A stretch of 64,000 nucleotides of DNA from Caldilinea sp. CFX5. Its GTDB lineage: Bacteria > Chloroflexota > Anaerolineae > Caldilineales > Caldilineaceae. Below the pieces are notes generated by a model, which ran no database searches, was not told where the DNA came from, and worked only from the letters and a program-made list of their open reading frames with translations. The stretch is taken from assembly GCA_021405325.1 (NCBI GenBank), contig QWII01000001.1, forward strand, positions 124,001 to 188,000, read 5' to 3'. The first letter of the stretch is position 1, and each line of letters begins with the position of its first letter. The position numbers were made by a program, and so were the translations under genes. Positions 28,472 through 36,920 of this stretch are shown piece after piece.

Positions 28472-29554
28472 ATGGTTACTACTCTCACAATTGAGAACGA
28501 ATTAATGGCATCAGATCTGAAAATACGCGCTTATAGAGAGGACCCAATACCGAGCGTCCTCTCTCTCCTGCAGACCACCTTGGGCAACAGCGGCGCTGTA
28601 CGCAAAACAGAAGCCTTCTGGCAGTGGAAGCACCATGCCAATCCCTTTGGCGCCTCGTATGGTCTGTATGCGTGGGATGAAGCTGAACAGCGCGCTGCTG
28701 GGTTGCGGGTGTTGATGCGATGGGTCTTTCGTGACAAAGCAGGCAAAGAGTTATCAGCAGTACGCGCCGTCGATACGGCAACGCACCCAGCTTACCAACG
28801 GCAGGGTCTCTTTTCGCGCTTAACCCGCCAGGCCATTACCGAATTGAGCGCCGCAGGTATCGCTTGTATTTTCAACACACCGAACCAAAAGAGCCTACCG
28901 GGTTACTTGAAGATGGGCTGGCAGGTGGCGGCGCAGTGGCCGCTGTACATCAAACCGTTGCGCCCCCTGCGCATGGCCTGGCGACGCCTGCGGCCGCAAG
29001 CAGCCTCGCGCGCCTGGCCCTTTGCCGCTTATTTTGGCGCTAAAATTTTGACTTGGCCGGCCTTTATCGCAGCCTACGGCAATCAGTTGCCCGATTTCCT
29101 GGTCGCCAATGAAGCCACCCGCCGGCAGGTTGGGTTACGTACATCGCGCACCCTTGCGTACCTGACCTGGCGCTACGGACAACATCCAACGGTGCAATAT
29201 GGCGTTTACGCCGAGGCCACGAAGGACAACCAATTGGTGGGCTTTGCCATCTTGCGACCGAATGTGCGCTACGGTTGGCAAGAGGTCGTGTTGACCGAAC
29301 TTTGTCTGGTTGCGCCGGAACGAGGGAGTGGGGGGCGGCTGCTGCAAAACATAACGCGGCAGCTTCGTGGCGATTATTTGATTGCGCACTTTGCTGAACA
29401 GACGCTGGAACGACAACTGCTGCGGCGCAACGGCTTCCTACGCCTCCCGCGCCAGCAGATGACCTTTGCCGTGCGACCATTACAACCGGGATTGGAATGG
29501 TTGAGCCAATCGGCACAATGGGATCTGACATTGGGTGATCTGGAAATCTTTTAA
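28472..29554 (+). CDS. GNAT family N-acetyltransferase
   Basis: About 360 residues. The acetyl-CoA-binding loop is at DTATHPAYQRQGLFSRLTRQ, in the Arg-x-x-Gly-x-Ala-like position, and FNTPNQKSLPGYLKMGWQ is typical of large GNAT proteins found with polysaccharide deacetylases. The ATG at 28472 follows AAGGAACAAGG; an in-frame ATG at 28505 is an alternative. The first 25-30 codons are AT-rich like the cassette before it, then the gene becomes GC-rich, which marks the right composition junction at about 28540-28570. Confidence 0.75.
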   Translation: MVTTLTIENELMASDLKIRAYREDPIPSVLSLLQTTLGNSGAVRKTEAFWQWKHHANPFGASYGLYAWDEAEQRAAGLRVLMRWVFRDKAGKELSAVRAVDTATHPAYQRQGLFSRLTRQAITELSAAGIACIFNTPNQKSLPGYLKMGWQVAAQWPLYIKPLRPLRMAWRRLRPQAASRAWPFAAYFGAKILTWPAFIAAYGNQLPDFLVANEATRRQVGLRTSRTLAYLTWRYGQHPTVQYGVYAEATKDNQLVGFAILRPNVRYGWQEVVLTELCLVAPERGSGGRLLQNITRQLRGDYLIAHFAEQTLERQLLRRNGFLRLPRQQMTFAVRPLQPGLEWLSQSAQWDLTLGDLEIF

Positions 29555-29566
29555 TAAGGACTGTTT

Positions 29567-30868
29567 ATGCTTGCACCATCCCTGGCTGCCCCCCGCCCAA
29601 TAACCAACGATCAGCGCAATTATACACCGCTGGTCTTGCTTGCTTCCTTGATCACCGTGCCGGCTTTCTTTGCCGTCATTCCAGCAAGCGAATGGAGCGC
29701 AGCCGGCATCTATTTATTTGTTCTTGCCATTGGTGGGCTGTTCCTCTACCACCTTGGCATCAAACGCGTTGACCCGGCTTTTCCTGCCACGCTCTTTGTG
29801 CTTGCATTCATCACCAAGATCTTGTCTGCCATTGCGCGCTACTGGATGGTCTTTGATCTCTACGATGGCGCCGCCGACGCGCCGCTCTACCATGAACATG
29901 GGCAGATTCTGGCCCAATATTTCAAAGTCTTTGACTTCTCTATTATCGAAACGTATGCGGTTCGTGGCGAAGGCACAACCATGTTGGCGCACATCACGGG
30001 TCTACTCTATACCGTCTTGCCCGTCAGCATGGCCGGCGCTTTTCTCTTTTTTGCCGGTCTGGCCTTCACGGGTATCGTCTTTTGTTATCGGGCGACCCGG
30101 ATTGCCTGGCCGGAAGCGAAGCTGGGCTACTACATTCTCTGTGTCTTTTTCTTGCCGTCGATCCTCTTCTGGCCGGCGGCCCTGGGCAAGGATGCCTGGA
30201 TTCTCTGCTGGTCCGGGGTGGCGGTGTGGGGCTGGGCCAGCTTTACGCGACGCAATAATCTGCTGGGCTTGCTTTGGATTGGCCTGGCGCTGCTGCTCTT
30301 ACAATTGGTGCGACCGCACATTGCCGCTTTTCTGGCTTTGGCCATGGGGGCGGCCTATCTGCTCTATAGCACACGGGGGCAGCGTTCCTTTCTCGCCTGG
30401 CTGGTTGGCGGCATAGTCGTGGTTGGGTTGGGCGTTTACATGGTGCAGGCCGGCGCTGATTTTTTAGCATTAGAGGAGCTTTCCACGGATGCGCTACAGA
30501 CCCGCATTGAAGAACAGCAACGCCGCACTACGCAGGGCGGCTCACGCTATGAAAGTATTTCGATCTTTACCCCCACCGGCTTTGTCATGGGTTTGTTGAC
30601 GGCCGCGGTGCGCCCATTTCCGTGGGAAGCGAACAGTCTCCCCATTTTAATGACTTCACTGGAAACCGTGGGATGGTTGCTCTTTTGTTGGCTGCAACGA
30701 CGCGCCTTTCTGCATAACTTGCGCACGATCCGGGGGGATCCGGTACGCAGCTTTGCTTTCTTTTATGCCGTCATTATGCTACTAGCGCTCACCTCTATGG
30801 GAAACTTTGGCATTATTGCCCGTCAACGGGTGATGGCGCTGCCTTTTTTGTGGATGTTATTTGTGTAA
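29567..30868 (+). CDS. polytopic membrane protein, possible second Wzy-type polymerase
   Basis: 433 residues with about ten hydrophobic segments. The segment FFLPSILFWPAALGKDAWI resembles a motif of some Wzy-like polymerases and glycan-locus membrane proteins in which a Gly-Lys-Asp follows a Pro-Ser loop. LLQLVRPHIAAFLALAMGAA follows. No Wzy_C His motif is evident. AAGGA precedes the ATG. Role in chain polymerisation is an inference from topology and neighbours. Confidence 0.6.
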   Translation: MLAPSLAAPRPITNDQRNYTPLVLLASLITVPAFFAVIPASEWSAAGIYLFVLAIGGLFLYHLGIKRVDPAFPATLFVLAFITKILSAIARYWMVFDLYDGAADAPLYHEHGQILAQYFKVFDFSIIETYAVRGEGTTMLAHITGLLYTVLPVSMAGAFLFFAGLAFTGIVFCYRATRIAWPEAKLGYYILCVFFLPSILFWPAALGKDAWILCWSGVAVWGWASFTRRNNLLGLLWIGLALLLLQLVRPHIAAFLALAMGAAYLLYSTRGQRSFLAWLVGGIVVVGLGVYMVQAGADFLALEELSTDALQTRIEEQQRRTTQGGSRYESISIFTPTGFVMGLLTAAVRPFPWEANSLPILMTSLETVGWLLFCWLQRRAFLHNLRTIRGDPVRSFAFFYAVIMLLALTSMGNFGIIARQRVMALPFLWMLFV

Positions 30869-30965
30869 ATGTAACTGTCTATGACCATGACTTTGAGCAG
30901 CAATGATAAAGCTGGCGCGGTTGCGTTAACGCCACGATCATAATTTGAACTTTTAGGAACAAATC

Positions 30966-31931
30966 ATGCATGTATTGATCACCGGTGGCGCCGGTTTCAT
31001 TGGTAGCCATTTGACGCACGCCTTGTTAGAACGGGGCGATCACGTGGCGGTTCTCGACAATTTGAGTACCGGCCAACTACCGAATGTGCGGGCATTCACC
31101 GCTCATCCGCGCTATCATCTGGCGATTGACGATTTAACTAATACGCTGGTCATTGATCGGCTGGCGAGTCAGGCAGATGCCATTGTTCATCTGGCCGCCG
31201 CTGTGGGCGTGCAATTAGTCGTCGAACGACCGACCGAAACCATTGAAACCAATGTTTTGGGGACGCATTTGGTATTGGCCGCCGCGCGGCGCTATCGCTG
31301 TCGCACCCTGCTGGCCAGCACAAGTGAGGTTTATGGCAAGGGTGTCAGCCTGCCCTTTCGTGAAGATGATGATTTGTTGCTTGGCCCTTCCAGTCGCAGT
31401 CGGTGGTGTTACGCCGCCAGCAAGCTATTGGATGAATTTTTGGGGTTGGCGGCTTATCGGGAATATGGGTTGCCCGTAACAATTACACGCTTCTTCAACA
31501 CCGTGGGGCCAGGGCAATCGGGGCGCTATGGCATGGTGATTCCGCGCTTTGTGCAACAGGCATTATGCCAGGAACCGGTGGTGGTTTATGGTGACGGGGA
31601 ACAGAGTCGCTGTTTTTGTCATGTGCAAGATACGGTGCGTGCGCTGCTTTTACTGCTTGACAATCCAGCCACCACCTCCGGTGAAATTTACAACATCGGC
31701 AATACCACCGAAGTGACCATCAACACCTTGGCACGCCGAGTCATTGATCTAACCGGCTCGCGTTCCGCCATTGCCCATATTCCTTATAGCGAAGCGTATG
31801 CACCAGGCTTTGAAGATATGCGCCGGCGCGTCCCTGATATTACGAAGCTACAACAAGCCATGAATTGGCAGCCAATCCATAGCTTGGACAAGATCATTCG
31901 GGATGTCATCGAACACGAGGAAGGCAAATGA
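30966..31931 (+). CDS. NAD-dependent NDP-sugar epimerase/dehydratase, copy 2
   Basis: 321 residues, same fold and motifs as copy 1 at 26655 (GGAGFIGSHL, STSEVYGKG, YAASKLLDE). Long blocks are identical between the copies, for example AVGVQLVVERPTETIETNV. The gene is GC-rich like the surrounding core. TAGGAAC lies just before the ATG. Together with the deacetylase at 33536 it repeats the epimerase/deacetylase pair, but here a GT4 gene and a pseudogene separate them. Confidence 0.85.
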   Translation: MHVLITGGAGFIGSHLTHALLERGDHVAVLDNLSTGQLPNVRAFTAHPRYHLAIDDLTNTLVIDRLASQADAIVHLAAAVGVQLVVERPTETIETNVLGTHLVLAAARRYRCRTLLASTSEVYGKGVSLPFREDDDLLLGPSSRSRWCYAASKLLDEFLGLAAYREYGLPVTITRFFNTVGPGQSGRYGMVIPRFVQQALCQEPVVVYGDGEQSRCFCHVQDTVRALLLLLDNPATTSGEIYNIGNTTEVTINTLARRVIDLTGSRSAIAHIPYSEAYAPGFEDMRRRVPDITKLQQAMNWQPIHSLDKIIRDVIEHEEGK

Positions 31932-32006
31932 TCAGTAGTTCGCAGTCGCGTAGTCCAGGGTCGATCTGCTGCCGTCTCGGCTACGTTGCGGTCTACGGAT
32001 TCATTG

Positions 32007-32300
32007 CTACCACTCAATGGCGGCCAATGTGTCCCGATCCAGCACCTGGATCAGCCACCGGTCTAACTGCGCCAGCTCGGTGGTGCGGTCGATGCGGGTG
32101 CGCATGGTCGTTGGGATGGCGCCAAATTTATGTTCCAACTGCAGCAACAGCGTTTGGCGACGTGCGTTTAGTTCACCCCGTTGCTCTCGTTCGCGCAACG
32201 CAGCCTGGAAGATCGGAATTTTGTCCAGCACTTCTGGTGTATTGCGTAGATACGCTTCGATACATTTGTTTAGAACACGATAGTTGTCAGAAAGCCTGTA
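32007..32300 (-). pseudogene. remnant of a DUF4351/Rpn-type nuclease gene
   Basis: On the minus strand the frame reads through NKCIEAYLRNTPEVLDKIP and RQTLLLQLEHKFGAIPTTM to RWLIQVLDRDTLAAIEW and a stop. This is the C-terminal helical DUF4351-like module found at the end of Rpn-family proteins. The nuclease domain is absent: the frame runs straight into the GT4 gene on the other strand. It is the only minus-strand coding trace in the first 40 kb and seems a relic of the same family as the intact gene at 2894. Confidence 0.65.
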
Positions 32301-32303
32301 GCT

Positions 32304-33506
32304 GTGACCAAAGTGAAGATTTTGTTATTAATTAAAAGCCTTGGCCTCGGCGGCGCCGAGCGACTACTCGTCGATAGCTTGCCCTATCTCGACCGCGAGC
32401 GCTTTGCGTATCAGGTCGCGTATCTGGTGCCGTGGAAGGCGACCCTCGTGCCGCTGATTGAGGCCGCCGGTCTGCCGGTCACTTGTTTGGGTGGTCGGTC
32501 GTCGGCGGTTGGCGATGGCGCCACCGTCACTGCGCCCCGCTCCGTGCAGGCAGCGCTGGCAACGCCGTTGGCCTATGCACGGCTCTATCGTTGGCAGCAA
32601 CGGCAACGCTTTGATCTGATTCATGCGGATATGCCGGTGGCTGGGATTCTGGCGCGCCTGGTGGGGCGTCAGTTGGGCGTGCCGGTGGTCTACACGGAAC
32701 ACAACCTGTTAGAACGCTACCACCCGTTGACCCGCTGGCTGCACAATGCCACCTTTGGTTGGCAGCAGCAGGTCATCACCGTGTCAGATGAAGTGCAGGC
32801 ATCGATCCAACGGGCGGGCGGCGATAAGAAGACGAGGGTGTGCACCTTGTTTAATGGCGTGCCAGTCGAGCAAGTGCGCCAGGAAGCAACCGACCTGGCT
32901 GCGCTACGGGCTGAATTTGCCATTCCCGCCAATCACTTGGTAGTGGGCAGTGTGGCGGTCTTTCGCACGCAAAAGCGATTGACTGACTGGCTGGCTGTGG
33001 CGGCGCAGGTGGCGCAACAACAGCCGAAGGTCACTTTTCTACTGGTGGGTGATGGGCCGGAGATGGCGGTGGTGCGCGCCAAAGTGGCTGAACTGGGTTT
33101 ACAGGAACGAGTGCGCCTGCCCGGTTTTCGTCCCGATGGACGGCGTTGTATCGGACTGATGGATCTCTATCTCATGTCCTCGCACTTTGAGGGGCTGCCC
33201 ATTGCCTTGCTGGAGGCAATGACGCTGGGTAAACCGGTAGTGGCGACCGCCGTCGGCGGCATTCCCGAAGTGATCACCGATGGCGGCGAAGGTCGGTTGG
33301 CGCCGGCGGGAGCGGTTGCACAACTGGCGCAACAGGTATCAGCCTTGTTGGCTGATCCGGCGCAACGGCAGCGCATGGGGCGACAAGGGGCGGCCAAAGT
33401 GGAAGCGCATTATCATATCAAGCAACGTGTCGCCGCGATTGAAGCGATCTATACAACAATTTTACAGTTACCCACGGCTGGTCGCCAGCCGCCGGGCAGC
33501 TGGTGA
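32304..33506 (+). CDS. GT4 family glycosyltransferase
   Basis: About 400 residues. ILLLIKSLGLGGAERLLVDS contains the Gly-Gly-Ala-Glu motif. AVFRTQKRLTDWLAVAAQ opens the donor domain and SSHFEGLPIALLEAMTLGKP is the Glu-x7-Glu site. Start is GTG at 32304 or GTG at 32313; no ATG is suitable. GC-rich, unlike the GT4 genes of the AT-rich cassette. Confidence 0.85.
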   Translation: MTKVKILLLIKSLGLGGAERLLVDSLPYLDRERFAYQVAYLVPWKATLVPLIEAAGLPVTCLGGRSSAVGDGATVTAPRSVQAALATPLAYARLYRWQQRQRFDLIHADMPVAGILARLVGRQLGVPVVYTEHNLLERYHPLTRWLHNATFGWQQQVITVSDEVQASIQRAGGDKKTRVCTLFNGVPVEQVRQEATDLAALRAEFAIPANHLVVGSVAVFRTQKRLTDWLAVAAQVAQQQPKVTFLLVGDGPEMAVVRAKVAELGLQERVRLPGFRPDGRRCIGLMDLYLMSSHFEGLPIALLEAMTLGKPVVATAVGGIPEVITDGGEGRLAPAGAVAQLAQQVSALLADPAQRQRMGRQGAAKVEAHYHIKQRVAAIEAIYTTILQLPTAGRQPPGSW

Positions 33507-33535
33507 ATGGTTACGGCAGAGTGAGGAACGTCAGC

Positions 33536-34351
33536 ATGAACGCAAAAGTATGGGTGCAACGATGCATCAAAGAGTCGCTCTTCCTCAGCGGGCGGCTGCG
33601 GGCACCCGTCCAAACGGGATGTATTTTTTTGATCTACCACAGCGTAACCGGGCGCTTGCCAATCGAATTAGATCTGGCGCCGGCGCTGTTGGAGCGGCAA
33701 TTGGCTTACCTGGCGCAAAGCGGACGCGTCATTGCCTATGACGAAGCGTTAAACAGGTTACGACGTGGGGTTGGGGTCGCCGGTCAGGTGGTGCTGACCT
33801 TTGATGATGGCTACCTTGATTTTTATACCACTGTCTACCCACTGTTGCAACGATGGCAATTGCCGGCGATGCTCTTTGTCACCACCGGCTTTGTTGAGGA
33901 GCGGGTGGCCTACCCAATGGTAAGCTATCCCCATCTGGCGGTAGAGCCGGTCACCTGGGTGATGTTGGCCGAAATGGCGACGTCCGGACTAGTGACGTTG
34001 GGTGCGCATACCCATACCCACCCCGATCTGACGGCGGTTGCGCCGGGAGCAGTCGAAGAGGAATTGACAAAACCTTTGGCGCTCTTGAAAGAGCGCATCG
34101 GCATAACCCCCAAGCACTTCTGTTATCCGCGCGCCCGCTGGCGCCCGGAGTTGGAAACCCAAATCGGCCAATCCTATGAAACGGCTGTTATCGGCGGGGG
34201 CGGCGCCGCCACAACCGCAGCATTTCATCCCTATCGGATTCCGCGCCTACCGATTCGACGCAGTGACGGTTGGCGCTACTTTCAAGCGAAAGTAGAGGGA
34301 CGGATGGCCAATGAAGAGGCGCTTTATGCCTGTTTGCGCTACCGACGCTAG
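33536..34351 (+). CDS. polysaccharide deacetylase family protein, copy 2
   Basis: 271 residues, NodB fold: VVLTFDDGYLDFYTTVYPLL and TLGAHTHTHPDL carry the Asp pair and His ligands, and CYPRARWRPE follows. Gap-free similarity to copy 1 at 27650 covers most of the length. ATG at 33536 with GAGGA in front is preferred over a GTG at 33503 that would overlap the previous gene. The TAG stop is part of a hairpin (34348-34395). Confidence 0.83.
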   Translation: MNAKVWVQRCIKESLFLSGRLRAPVQTGCIFLIYHSVTGRLPIELDLAPALLERQLAYLAQSGRVIAYDEALNRLRRGVGVAGQVVLTFDDGYLDFYTTVYPLLQRWQLPAMLFVTTGFVEERVAYPMVSYPHLAVEPVTWVMLAEMATSGLVTLGAHTHTHPDLTAVAPGAVEEELTKPLALLKERIGITPKHFCYPRARWRPELETQIGQSYETAVIGGGGAATTAAFHPYRIPRLPIRRSDGWRYFQAKVEGRMANEEALYACLRYRR

Positions 34352-34395
34352 CCAGTCCATGACTAGGAAGCCGGCGCCAGTCACGGGCTGGCTAG
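34348..34395. repeat. hairpin containing the stop codon of the deacetylase gene
   Basis: Bases 34348-34364 (CTAGCCAGTCCATGACT) pair with 34379-34395 with two mismatches. The TAG at 34349-34351 is the stop codon. It belongs with the GTCCGTGAC-core hairpins at 898, 2595 and 38812. Confidence 0.65.
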
Positions 34396-34471
34396 AAGCT
34401 TAGAAGTTACCATTTGCGTTAATCCTTACGAAGACAAATAATACAAATGTTCAATAGAAGTCCGAAAATAT

Positions 34472-34506
34472 TGTAAGTTGATTACACTTATTGTAAGTAC
34501 ATTACA
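34472..34506. promoter_or_regulatory. tandem palindromic operator-like sites, TGTAA-N5-TTACA twice
   Basis: TGTAA-GTTGA-TTACA at 34472-34486 is followed by TGTAA-GTACA-TTACA at 34492-34506. The two 15-base palindromes have a 20-base repeat distance, about two helical turns, so dimers would bind the same face. They sit in the only long gap between glycan genes of this part, 142 bases before the ATG at 34648. The regulator is unknown; the half-site spacing is unlike CRP/FNR. Confidence 0.6.
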
Positions 34507-34647
34507 GCGCAATTTTGCGGTAAACTAAGGTCGCACTACGTCATAATGCCCAGTTGGCTTAACCGATTCCTACATCCACGCTTACACCCACTGAACCGGC
34601 ATGATGTACGCACACAAACCAAAGCAAAACGATCACAAGGGGATAGG

Positions 34648-35838
34648 ATGACCGTCGTCAAGATTGCCCACATTACGACCATCGATCTCTCATTACGCTA
34701 TTTACTGTTGAACCAATTACGTAGCATTCAGGCCGCCGGCTATGCGGTGAGCGGCATTTCGACTCCCGGCCCCGACGTGCCGGTTTTGACCGCCGCCGGC
34801 ATTCCGCATATTAGTGCGCCGATGACGCGCACCCTATCGCCACTAGCCGACTTGCAGGCGTTAGGACGGCTGGTGCGGATTATGCGACGGGAGCGCTTTA
34901 CTATCGTCCATACCCATAACCCCAAACCAGGGTTGTTAGGCCAGGTGGCGGCGCGCCTGGCCGGCGTGCCCTTTGTGGTCAATACGCTACACGGCTTTTA
35001 TTTTCATGCCGGCACCAAACCGGCTGTCCGGCGTTTTTATATCACCCTGGAAAAACTGGCGGCGCGCTGCTCGGATGTCATCCTTTCCCAAAATAGTGAG
35101 GACATTCAAACGGCCATTGCTGAAGGGATCTGCACGCCGGAAAAAATTAAGTTTTTGGGCAACGGGATTGACCTGCGCCGCTTTGACCGCCACCGACTCG
35201 ATGCCCAGGCATTAGCCCAACGGCGGGCAGAATTTAACCTCGATCCGGCGCGTCCCGTGGTAGGCTTTGTCGGGCGACTGGTGGCCGAGAAGGGGATTCT
35301 GGAGCTATTACAGGCGGCAAAACAGGTGTTGGCAGTAGCGCCGACCACCCAGTTTCTGCTTGTCGGTCCGCTTGACCATGAAAAAGCCGATGCGTTGACG
35401 CCCGCCGTGGCACAGGACTATGGGGTTGCTCATGCCTTCACCTTTACTGGCCTGCGCCAGGATATGCCGGAGTTGTACGGCTTGATGGACATCTTTGTGC
35501 TGCCCTCCCATCGCGAAGGCTTTCCGCGCGCGCCCATGGAAGCGTCAGCGATGGGCGTACCTTGTATCGTCACCGATATTCGCGGTTGTCGCGAGGCGGT
35601 GGAACATGAACGCAATGGGTTACTGGCGCCGCTTGGGCAGGTTGAGGCGTTGGCGGCTGCCATTCTCCGCTTGTTACAACAACCGGCATACGCCCAACAA
35701 TTGGGCGCGGCTGGGCGCCGGCTGGCCGAAGCCCGTTTTGATGAAGAGTTTGTTTTTAGTAAAGTCAAGGCAGAGTATCAGCGCCTACTCATGAGCAAGA
35801 TCGGTTTATCGTCCGGGTACCAATCCCAGGCAGCCTGA
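34648..35838 (+). CDS. GT4 family glycosyltransferase (PglA/EpsF-like)
   Basis: About 396 residues. VKIAHITTIDLSLRYLLLNQ at the start and VHTHNPKPGLLGQVAARLAG and NTLHGFYFHAG in the acceptor domain are typical of the subgroup that adds the second sugar to an undecaprenyl-linked monosaccharide. SHREGFPRAPMEASAMGVP holds the donor-site glutamates. ATG at 34648 with AGGGGAT five bases before is preferred over ATG at 34546. It directly precedes the PglC/D/E-like genes, which fits a shared early pathway step. Confidence 0.82.
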   Translation: MTVVKIAHITTIDLSLRYLLLNQLRSIQAAGYAVSGISTPGPDVPVLTAAGIPHISAPMTRTLSPLADLQALGRLVRIMRRERFTIVHTHNPKPGLLGQVAARLAGVPFVVNTLHGFYFHAGTKPAVRRFYITLEKLAARCSDVILSQNSEDIQTAIAEGICTPEKIKFLGNGIDLRRFDRHRLDAQALAQRRAEFNLDPARPVVGFVGRLVAEKGILELLQAAKQVLAVAPTTQFLLVGPLDHEKADALTPAVAQDYGVAHAFTFTGLRQDMPELYGLMDIFVLPSHREGFPRAPMEASAMGVPCIVTDIRGCREAVEHERNGLLAPLGQVEALAAAILRLLQQPAYAQQLGAAGRRLAEARFDEEFVFSKVKAEYQRLLMSKIGLSSGYQSQAA

Positions 35839-35846
35839 ATAAAAAA

Positions 35847-35880
35847 GGCGTCACTGCAGTGTAGCGACCACGGTGACGCC
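35847..35880. terminator. hairpin after the GT4 gene
   Basis: GGCGTCACTG at 35847-35856 pairs with CGGTGACGCC at 35871-35880 apart from one base. It starts eight bases past the stop codon. Six A bases precede it, so it would work best as a minus-strand terminator; for the + strand it lacks a T tract. The remaining 35881-36179 shows only the ribosome site AGGAGAAGAG before the next ATG and short repeats of AATTCCC. Confidence 0.45.
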
Positions 35881-36179
35881 GGTTGTAACAAAACGAACCG
35901 ACACTCACGGCTTCTCCTGTAGCAAGGATGAACGAAGCCTTGAGCGTTTCACAGCTTGTGTGTTCATCACACGCAGCGGGTTTGCTTTGTCTTTTTAAGG
36001 GTAGCACCAGCGTCTGTTCAACGCAAACGGCTGCCCGGCCAATCGATACGTGTTGTCATCCGATGTTTCCCAGTCGTTTCCGCGACCGCCTTCGTCATCG
36101 TCTGGTTGCACATCGCTGCAAGGATTCCCTTGGAGTTAATTCCCTTGGGGGTGAATTCCCCTGAAGTAGAGGAGAAGAG

Positions 36180-36785
36180 ATGTACCGACATTATGGCAAA
36201 CGGTGGTTCGATCTACTGTTGGCAACCCTGCTGATCGTTCTGCTTTCGCCCCTGTTCTTATTGGTGGCGGTGATAGTGCGGCTGGTGCTTGGCGCCCCGA
36301 TCCTCTTTTGTCAGGAGCGGCCCGGTTTGTATGGCAAGCCTTTTGTGATCTTCAAATTTCGCACTATGACCGATGCGTGTGATGCCGAGGGCAACTTGTT
36401 GCCGGATGCGCAACGGTTGCCTGCCTTTGGACGTTTTCTACGTAGTACCAGTCTGGACGAATTGCCGGAGTTGTTCAATGTGCTGACCGGCGCCATGAGT
36501 TTGGTCGGTCCCCGCCCCTTATTGATGGAGTACCTGGCGCGCTATACACCGGAACAGGCGCGGCGCCATCATGTACGACCGGGGATTACCGGCTGGGCGC
36601 AAGCCAACGGGCGCAATAAAATTAGTTGGGATGAAAAATTTGCTCTAGATGTTTGGTATGTGGACCACTGTTCCTTGTGGTTGGATCTCAAGATTTTATG
36701 GCTAACCAGCCAAAAGGTTTTGCTACGCGAAGGAATTCATCAAGTCGGGCAGGTCACGGTCGAGAAATTTATGGGGAGCCGGTAA
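36180..36785 (+). CDS. initiating sugar-1-phosphate transferase (PglC/WcaJ-type phosphoglycosyltransferase)
   Basis: 201 residues, the small monotopic form. It transfers a sugar-1-phosphate from UDP-sugar to undecaprenyl phosphate, starting glycan assembly on the membrane. A re-entrant hydrophobic helix lies at residues 9-35; then come CQERPGLYGKPFVIFKFRTM, the catalytic STSLDELPEL (Asp-Glu dyad), SLVGPRPLL and VRPGITGWAQANGRNKISW. Length equals Campylobacter PglC. With the acetyltransferase and aminotransferase behind it, a bacillosamine-type first sugar is likely. Confidence 0.87.
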   Translation: MYRHYGKRWFDLLLATLLIVLLSPLFLLVAVIVRLVLGAPILFCQERPGLYGKPFVIFKFRTMTDACDAEGNLLPDAQRLPAFGRFLRSTSLDELPELFNVLTGAMSLVGPRPLLMEYLARYTPEQARRHHVRPGITGWAQANGRNKISWDEKFALDVWYVDHCSLWLDLKILWLTSQKVLLREGIHQVGQVTVEKFMGSR

Positions 36786-36808
36786 TGATTCAGCCCTACC
36801 GCTCTACC

Positions 36809-36830
36809 GTTCCCCACCGGCGAGGAACGG
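36809..36830. terminator. short hairpin between pglC-like and pglD-like genes
   Basis: CCGTTCC pairs with GGAACGG around an eight-base loop. It lies 24 bases past the stop. No T tract follows, so strength is doubtful. Confidence 0.35.
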
Positions 36831-36920
36831 CCTGATTAGTTACGGAAACCGAAATTAGGTCACATGGCAGTACAACCATGCTGACGTAACGCACCTTTAG
36901 GAGAGGAACGGAGGTAACCA

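Noticed and set aside
29670..30416. 248-residue + strand frame inside the polytopic membrane protein gene
   Set aside because: Ser/Arg-rich shadow of the hydrophobic frame, no start signal.
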